Shown: piece after piece, positions 57,060 through 64,000 of the stretch | Numbering within the stretch: position 1 is the stretch's first letter | Layout: every line of letters begins with the position of its first letter | From: Sipunculus nudus | Taxonomy: Eukaryota > Annelida > Sipuncula > Golfingiida > Sipunculidae | Length of the DNA: 64,000 nt | Assembly: GCA_026874595.1 (NCBI GenBank) | Contig: CM049310.1 | Location: 36,533,558-36,597,557, forward strand | Reading direction: 5' to 3' | Position numbers and translations under genes: made by a program | Notes under the pieces: generated by a model | Seen by the model: only the letters and a program-made list of their open reading frames with translations | Told to the model about the DNA's origin: nothing | The model's database searches: none

Positions 57060-60000
57060 GCGCTAACCCAAAGCAGTGCGACAATAAATCCTTAAATATC
57101 TGAATCTGAACAGAGTGCTGTTCCTTCATGATAACAGTATACCTGTCAGACCAGCTATCTTCCTTTATCAAATCCCTTAGCTTGGTGATTGGGTTTTCTT
57201 CAGCTGATTTAGATTCAAATGAGCTTATTTTGAGTGTTTAAAGAGTATATCCATTGCCTTTTAACAATTTGGTGATACTCGTAGCAGTCATATTTCAGTA
57301 ATTAAGAACAGTTATTTTGGGATTCGATCCAGTTATATGACATAATTTATTGCTGCGTTAATCAATTTGATTGAATTTCTTATCACCTTGTAACGGTCGG
57401 AGATGCATTTTCAGAAATAAAATGTAACTAAACTTTTTGATAAAAAAGCAATTAATACAAATTGTTTAAGATATAATTTTCATGATGAAAAAAAATATTA
57501 CTTAGGCCAAAAAAAAAAAAATAAATAAATAAAAGATATGGCTCTCAGTCACCGCCCGCGTCAATTTTAACCCCCCGCATCAAATGTTTTTTTTTTATCT
57601 TTCAAGAAGATAAAACAATACAATTTGGATAAGATTTCCTTTGTTAAATAGTGCTTTTACTAGTTAAGCAAATAATGCTGTTTCTTTCATGCTTTTGGCT
57701 GATGATATAACGTTTTTTAATCTAAAATCACATCATACTGATTTATAAAAAAGTGCCTGAAACCATACCTTTTTGCCTAAAAGATAAAAGCGTAAGAAAT
57801 GGATTCTTTCCCTGAAGGGTATATTAACTAGATTTATACGATTAGCGTACAATAATCGTAAACTCCAATACCGGAGCATGTGAGTGTCCTGAAATCGAGT
57901 CATGATGTTTTCCGTTTGCTCCCAAAGAAACGGTTAAAAAGAAACTATTCCATCCGTTTCATTCAGTACATTTACAGGGGTTGCCTTTTTGATCGCAAGG
58001 GTTACAAATTCGCAGAAATTCGCGAAAATTAAAACTTCGTGAATAATAAGCCCCGTCGTCGGAGGCAATTTGGAAGGAAAAAGATTGTTATAATAAATAT
58101 TGTAGATCTTTCAAATATCTGCTAATAATGAAGAGTGATTTCTACTCGTTCCATATGCACGGGGGTTCCCATACTTTATGATTTTGCGTAAATATTAACT
58201 AATGTCATAAATCCATATAATAGTTGACATGCTCTGTGTAGAGTATGATATAGCTCGATCGCGAAAATGGAACCCTCGCGAAACAATGAAAACATTGAAA
58301 TCGCGAAATTTTAACCTCAGGAATATGAAGAGAACCACAGTATATCCAACATCAACTAATTTAGACTCTCTCCCCTTTCCCTTCAAAAGACATCTTGTGA
58401 AGTGTTTCCTCTTATAGATCTCATCTATGTCTTTTGTTCTCCTAGGGGAAGCCCGTGTCATCATTATATGGGAAGCAACATAATTACTTAAACCTCCCGC
58501 TTTATGGATCTCTAATGAGGATTTATTGCATTATCGGGTCCAAACAGGTCTCAAAGGAAGGTATATAGCGTCATTAGGGCCACATTGTTTTTACCATCAG
58601 CTTTTTTATGCTCGTGTTTTCCGAGATACACTCATTTGAATTAAATCAGAATAACGCAATGTTGAGCAAAACAAAAACAAAAACTGCACAAACAGAGTTA
58701 TCCACGTCACATTTTGCCAAATAAACATAAAAAATAAAATAAATGAATCCTTTAACTATGCGGAAAACCATTGTTTGTAACCAATATGGGTATTACTTAC
58801 AGATGGTTTTATTTGAAGAGTTGCTGTATGGGGTACAGAGTATCTTCGCGCGTGTTATACACATTGTTGGGCAAACCTTTGAGGAAGTCTTACCAGAAGA
58901 ACAATATACAAAAATAAAATGATGGAAAATGAATGCAATTGAAAGTGCAGTAGAATAAATGGAACAATCACTAAACACAGAGACTATTAACAAAAGAAAC
59001 AAACAAATGGCTGTATGTTAAGTAACGTGTTATCATATATTGGACATATATACTCAAAATCATACAATATGAAACCATTCACAATATAATATGTTTTATT
59101 ACTTCGCAACCGAATGCGCAGAAAATTCTATGGGGATGAAATAACGAGTCCGAGGACTGTCTGACATCGAGTCCTAAATGAACCCCTTCATTTTCCGAAG
59201 AAAAAAAACAATACTTTTGTCTGTATTGGTTCTTGTCTGGACAAAGTTTGCAGAATGTTGTAATAAACTATGATGGATCAGATTTATAAAATTAAGACAC
59301 ATATTAGCAATAACCTAGTCTGAAATAATGGGATTGATAATTGATAAGTTTGACTGCTTTCAGTTCTGACTTTGCTCTAGCTAATTTATTGCAAACTTCT
59401 CCCTGGTTCTTTTGGAAATTCGTGGTTTTGTTGCTACTGTGATGCTGGTGGTCTCATTCCATACATTTCCGAAATAAGAATCGATTCCTACCCAAGGAAA
59501 AAAAACCTTGGTGTATGTTGTTGAGCCAGCCAAGGCCAGTATGGCAGTTTGTAATACGTCGTCAGTAAAATAATTTTTTTTCGCCTGTATCTGGCAGAGC
59601 GGATACAGTTTTTAGATGGAGAGACAGCCAGTTTTTAGTATTGCAGAAAAATCTAAAAAAGAGGACGAAAGATTTACCGTGAAGCAGCACCGTATTGTTA
59701 AATATCGTGACATCACTGGAACATAGGTTTACCTCTTCTTTTATTAATCTTGTGTTGAGTGTCAGCTCTTATCTTTTTCATTTCTCTCGTCTGGCACTAC
59801 CCTCTTTTCAAGGGGGTTGGATGTGCTGTCATTTTAAACCTAGCCTAGGAGAAACGTCACGGCATGTACACCAGGGAATTAGATTTTTAACAAATATAGC
59901 CCATTTTGTTTGTTGAGTCGGTTGCGTTATATCTAATCCAGAGGTAGAAAAAAACAACTAATATATACGAGCATGTCTGAGAGCATGTCCCTGGCTGGTA

Positions 60001-61424
60001 CAAACTACCAGAAACACAAGTTGCAGCATTTCGGTCAGTTCTAATAAATGTTAATATTTTTTTAAAATTTCACAAATGTATCATCCTTCGTTAGGAAAAA
60101 GATGCTGGCATCAGTTTGTATTTTAATAGAGTATGAATGATTCATTTCAATTGAACATATTCTGGCATATTTTTGGAGGTTATAAAAATAAATACTCAAT
60201 ACTTTTAAGTGATTCAAATATCTTACTCATGATTTTATGACACGAGTTCCTTGCAGAGAAAGCAAGAATTAAAAAAAAAATTAAATTAAAAAATAAAAAA
60301 ATAAAAGAATAATCAAACTGAGATTAAACGATTGGATTGCTGAGAGCACCACCTATCGCAACAACTCTTGGCCAAAAATCTGATATTATCACAGATACAT
60401 TTCTTTCATTTATATCCCGATCTGTCGATCATACTGAAATGCTTATGACCTGTACTGTTTTACTGTGCCCATAAATCAATATTAAAGCACAAAATACAAT
60501 GCATCTCAAAAATGATATACCGGTATAGGCCATATATGCATGCAGCATGTAATATATAAGACAGACAGTGGGCATCCTGAACTTTGCCATGGATGAAAAT
60601 GCCATTCAAGTAAGAAATATCCTTATTTAATATCAATTCGCTGGGTTAAGGTTGATTTTATATGAGACAGCCTGACCAAAGAACAGAGGCTTTGAATCAA
60701 ATTATGTACAAACACTGTACATAAATTTATTTATCTAACTATCTGGGCCCACGAGTGATCTAACTGGCTCAGTGGACAATTTATGCTTCTTTAGGTCTGT
60801 CCTGTTCGCAGGAGATTGCTTTTCTTACGTCTCCAAGACTAAATCAAACACATCGTCATACATAGCACGGCACCACTAATGATTAACTGATGGACGGACG
60901 ATGCCCCCGCATCGAGAATTTGAGATGGTACTTCGAAGGGCGGAATAGAAACACTGTGGTCGTAGGAGAGGGACCATTGTTTATGGAGCATAATTGTCTA
61001 ATTCTAAATATAAGGTCGCGGCGGAAACGAAAGTTTTTAAATAGTTGCAAGCAGAGCTTTTTAAACCTTCTGTTAAAATGTTGCCTCGAAGCCAAGAGAT
61101 CGGCCAGTTATCAACCCCACGTCAAAATATATCCCGGATCGTTGTATATTAATAAATTTGAACCATAAACAAATGACTTTAATGCATCTAAAATCATAAG
61201 ATATATCATATAAAACCAGTTCTTATACCCGATTGTAATAATCTGTAGTTTGCATGACGATGAAAATAGCAAAATTGTAATTGATATGAAATGTGTAAGA
61301 TAGAAAGGAAAATCCATCAGTGTAAAAGACATGTACTTATAATATAAAAAGGCCCTTTTTTAAAAATGACGTGGGGTGAATAACCTAAATTTGTATATTG
61401 AACAAGAAATAAGTATCTAAGGTG
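57060..61424. other. Intergenic sequence, unannotated
   Basis: AT-rich; short frames have no recognisable domains, and no repeats were recognised. Confidence 0.35.
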
Positions 61425-61640
61425 TGCCAAGTGTTAACATTCGCTCATTCGGCTCATATTTCAAGATTAATTCGTGCACAAGTGACCATGCATTTGTGAA
61501 TATTCCTGGATTCGGACTATGTGCCGGATCCGCATCCAAAATGTGATTGACTCTTCCTGCAAGATTGCTAAATTTTTGTGAACAAACACACGCAAACACA
61601 TACGAACGGGGGAAAACGCATACCCTCCTGGCGGAGAAAA
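61425..61640 (-). mobile_element. CCTCCGCCA-family repeat, copy 4
   Basis: TTCGGACTATGTGCCGGATC, the CA-rich stretch AACAAACACACGCAAACACA and CCTCCTGGCGGAG match the other copies. One end is eroded. Confidence 0.5.
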
Positions 61641-62419
61641 TATATTTGACGGGGCAGCTTAGACAAGATTACTGCGACTGTAATATGTTTGTTCTTATAT
61701 GGATATTTTTTTTGTCCCTGGGATGTAGCATTCTCAATTATTCAGCCGAATGGACCAGGAGGTTTTTTGTTTCTAGTGAAAACCTGCACAGACGCTTACG
61801 TTTTTTTTTCTGTCCGCATGGGCTAACCACCAGGTTTATCTAGAGGAAATATATTTTATCCAATCCGAGACAAAAATGCTGAAATGATACCGTGGCAGAT
61901 GAAATTCCTGCCTTTGAAAAGTGGAGATTTGGGTAAATATGACTCGCGACAAGTGATATACAGCGGGATATATAAAACCAAGCCACACTGGAAAGAGAAC
62001 ATTGATTTTAACGCAGTTGGTACATACAGGCCGCTGCTCGAGAGTCATCTAGCGGAAAGGGGCATAGCCTTGTGTCCGCTGGCAATGTCTGAAAGTCCTC
62101 AGTCTTTTTGTGTATTTTTTAGGTAACTGCCTACGTTTTTTAATGCCCCCCCCCCCAAAAAAAAAACAACAACACAAAAATGGTTCATTAATGCCGATTA
62201 AGCGTTAATCTTATCCTGCATGTACATATCTGCATGTACATCGTTCCGTTTTGTCAGGACGGTAGCACTCGATTCCTAGCTGTCATTTTACCCACGGACT
62301 GATAGTCGGGGATACTATGGTTTCAGGTCGCACCACCGCCACCGCCGAGAATCTTTGGGAAAGTATATTGCAAGGATATTTTTAAACTGGACTTGTGCAT
62401 ATTAATGGGTATGAGGACG
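61641..62419. other. Intergenic sequence, unannotated
   Basis: No supported feature. Confidence 0.35.
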
Positions 62420-63100
62420 AAGCTTATATAAAATGGGGTCATGACATTTAACAAGAGAGAGACCATGGTCTAGAATAGATCAACTTTTTGTGAAAATCAC
62501 ACAAAATGTAAAAATATTTCTTGAATGTCTGGATGAATTAGTGTGAAATCAGGTTGACCAAAGCTTTTGTATCGCTTTGTCCTCAACGGTGTGCTGGTGG
62601 CGCCATCTATAATTCTTGTTTTTAGCGGCTTTAAATACCACCTTCAATGTGAATTGACAACAGGAATACCACTCACAAGTGGTACAGATATTTCGTTCAT
62701 ATTATGCAATATGCATGGAATGGAGTCTATTTATAATATAGGATGGAGTCTATTAAAACTGGGGTCATGACCTTTACTACCAGATTGGCCTTGACTATTG
62801 CCCATTCAATATTTGGCGAAAAACACATAAAACATGATAATTCTCAAGTTGATGTATTGTTCTGAAAATCAAAATGACAGATCACAGTAAGTTGTCGCAT
62901 GAGTTCGGTAATCGATGTCCTTGACCTTGTTCTTTAAGGTCAAATCAGCAAAAATAGAGGATTATTGTTAAACTATATTTTAGCATATGTTTATTCAAAT
63001 GAGATACACAAATTGTTTCAATCAAGTTTTCGGACAAATGACATAATGATGCACTTGACCTTGTAAAGTGGTCATATATACTGAAGAAGAAGTGGCATAT
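62420..63100. repeat. Diverged tandem duplication, tandem-core type
   Basis: GGGGTCATGAC(A/C)TTTA at about 62440 and 62762 starts two units of roughly 325 bp. CCTTGACCTTGT-type phrases recall the tandem-core pearl-like elements. Confidence 0.4.
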
Positions 63101-64000
63101 TTTAAAGGGGTATACCAAATTTCTGGAGATACTACGGCCATTCGAGGCCAGACAATTCTTGCTGAAATATCGGTGTTTCTACCGCACTTGCGGCTCCTGA
63201 GTATGAAATCACCACAGTTAATGGGTTATAACAGCGAGGAACTAGACAACACTCACTTGCGAGTGCAGAACGCTCGATATGATTGGGGGCCGACCGTGAA
63301 AAATCTCCGCTTAAGCTGCGTTTACCAGGCGCGTGGTATGCGTTAAAATGTTTACGCTCTAGATAGTTAATTTATCATATACCGTTATCAGACACTCGGT
63401 AGAATGGAATTATCTGTGGAGAATACGGGATATCGCTTGTGCAGCCTCTCGTGTAGATGGAGGATAAATACGACTGACCGGCGCAGAAGGAAGCCCGTTG
63501 TGCAGGCGAGCGTGATTCAGCCGGATATTCAATAGCATGGAAGGACCTGATACTCCCTACTTTTAGCTTATATACGCTATGGACTATAATTAATAAATAC
63601 GAGGTTACAATTGTTTGCTACCAGAATGTACGACAAATTCAAGGAAACTTGCAAAATTTGACTTTTATCAATGACTGAAGACCCTGTGTACGTTTCCCCT
63701 AAATCATCTTAAAAGTTAGTTGATTCAAGATCAAATTCTAATGCAAATCGTGCCGAATGCAGCAATATCCGCCTACTTTCTTGTTCCTGTCATATGTTTT
63801 AACACAACATGATAAATATGATAAATAATAAGTATCAGGATGATCGGAAATTAAAAACACTATGACCAGTGCCGAAACTGTTGTGTTGAATGAATGGGTT
63901 GGTCAGACTGGACGCTAAGGGACAATGTTTTCCCGCCTTCCAACTTTATGGCCGGACGATTTTATTTCGCATTCTGCATACCGCGTTCCGCTGCTGCGAT
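63101..64000. other. Intergenic sequence, unannotated
   Basis: No supported feature; the frame at 63068-63346 has no domain. Confidence 0.35.

Noticed and set aside
58793-59002. Secretory-looking cysteine-containing frame ending near a GTAAGT
   Set aside because: The apparent start is TTG, no ATG opens the frame, and the composition equals the flanks.
1-64000. CRISPR arrays, operons, prokaryotic or phage genes
   Set aside because: No spaced direct repeats of the right form and no dense coding; introns, SINEs and microsatellites show this is animal nuclear DNA.

Overview
The window is animal nuclear DNA, most likely from a bivalve mollusc. It is AT-rich, carries more than a dozen long pure (AT)n arrays and several long poly-C tracts, and has short exons separated by kilobase introns with GT..AG borders. 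Its repeat content is typical of bivalves: elements ending in (GGAC)n with tandemly repeated cores, like the 'pearl' type described from oysters, plus tRNA-derived SINEs. Nothing prokaryotic is present: no operons, CRISPR array or ribosome binding sites. The mollusc assignment is inference from repeat style, not from a marker gene.

The one gene I can build with confidence lies on the minus strand, coding 38049 down to 5507. Four coding exons (38049-37896, 16246-15968, 13254-13030, 7485-5507) have usable splice borders and every junction is phase 1, so they join into one 878-residue frame. The predicted protein has a charged N-terminus, one muscle-type immunoglobulin I-set domain, an acidic linker, about 600 residues of Glu/Gln/Pro/Thr-rich sequence with internal repeats, and a C-terminal hydrophobic hairpin. 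It has no signal peptide, so the Ig domain should be cytosolic and the protein tail-anchored. I do not recognise this architecture. A GC-rich block with a perfect CCAAT box lies just upstream of the first exon.

Inside intron 3 of that gene (7486-13029) the plus strand carries two adjacent RFX X-box-like motifs (11421-11453) followed by three splice-donor-bearing candidate 5' exons, two of them with start codons. This could be the 5' end of a nested, possibly cilia-related, gene whose remainder I could not find.

The rest is introns, intergenic DNA and mobile-element debris. Left part (1-5000): pearl-like element, CCTCCGCCA-family repeat, (AT)n arrays. 8.7-10.6 kb: tandem-core pearl-like element ending in a SINE, then a pearl-like fragment. 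14.2-20.5 kb: two 1.5-kb pearl-like elements, one with a nested SINE, a small MITE, and an LTR-like unit inserted in (AT)n. 21.5-22.0 and 40.6-41.1 kb: an inverted pair of a roughly 480-bp repeat. 25.7-26.8 kb: pogo/Tigger-like deletion derivative. 28.4-28.7 kb: 76-bp minisatellite. 31.7-32.7 kb: tandem-core element. 39.4-40.6 kb: nested TTAA-flanked element containing a foldback and a TA-flanked MITE. 43.5-44.2 kb: second LTR-like unit, again next to (AT)n. 46.3 kb: broken mariner transposase. 53.2 kb: second SINE copy. 54-64 kb: no recognisable genes beyond low-confidence exon candidates.
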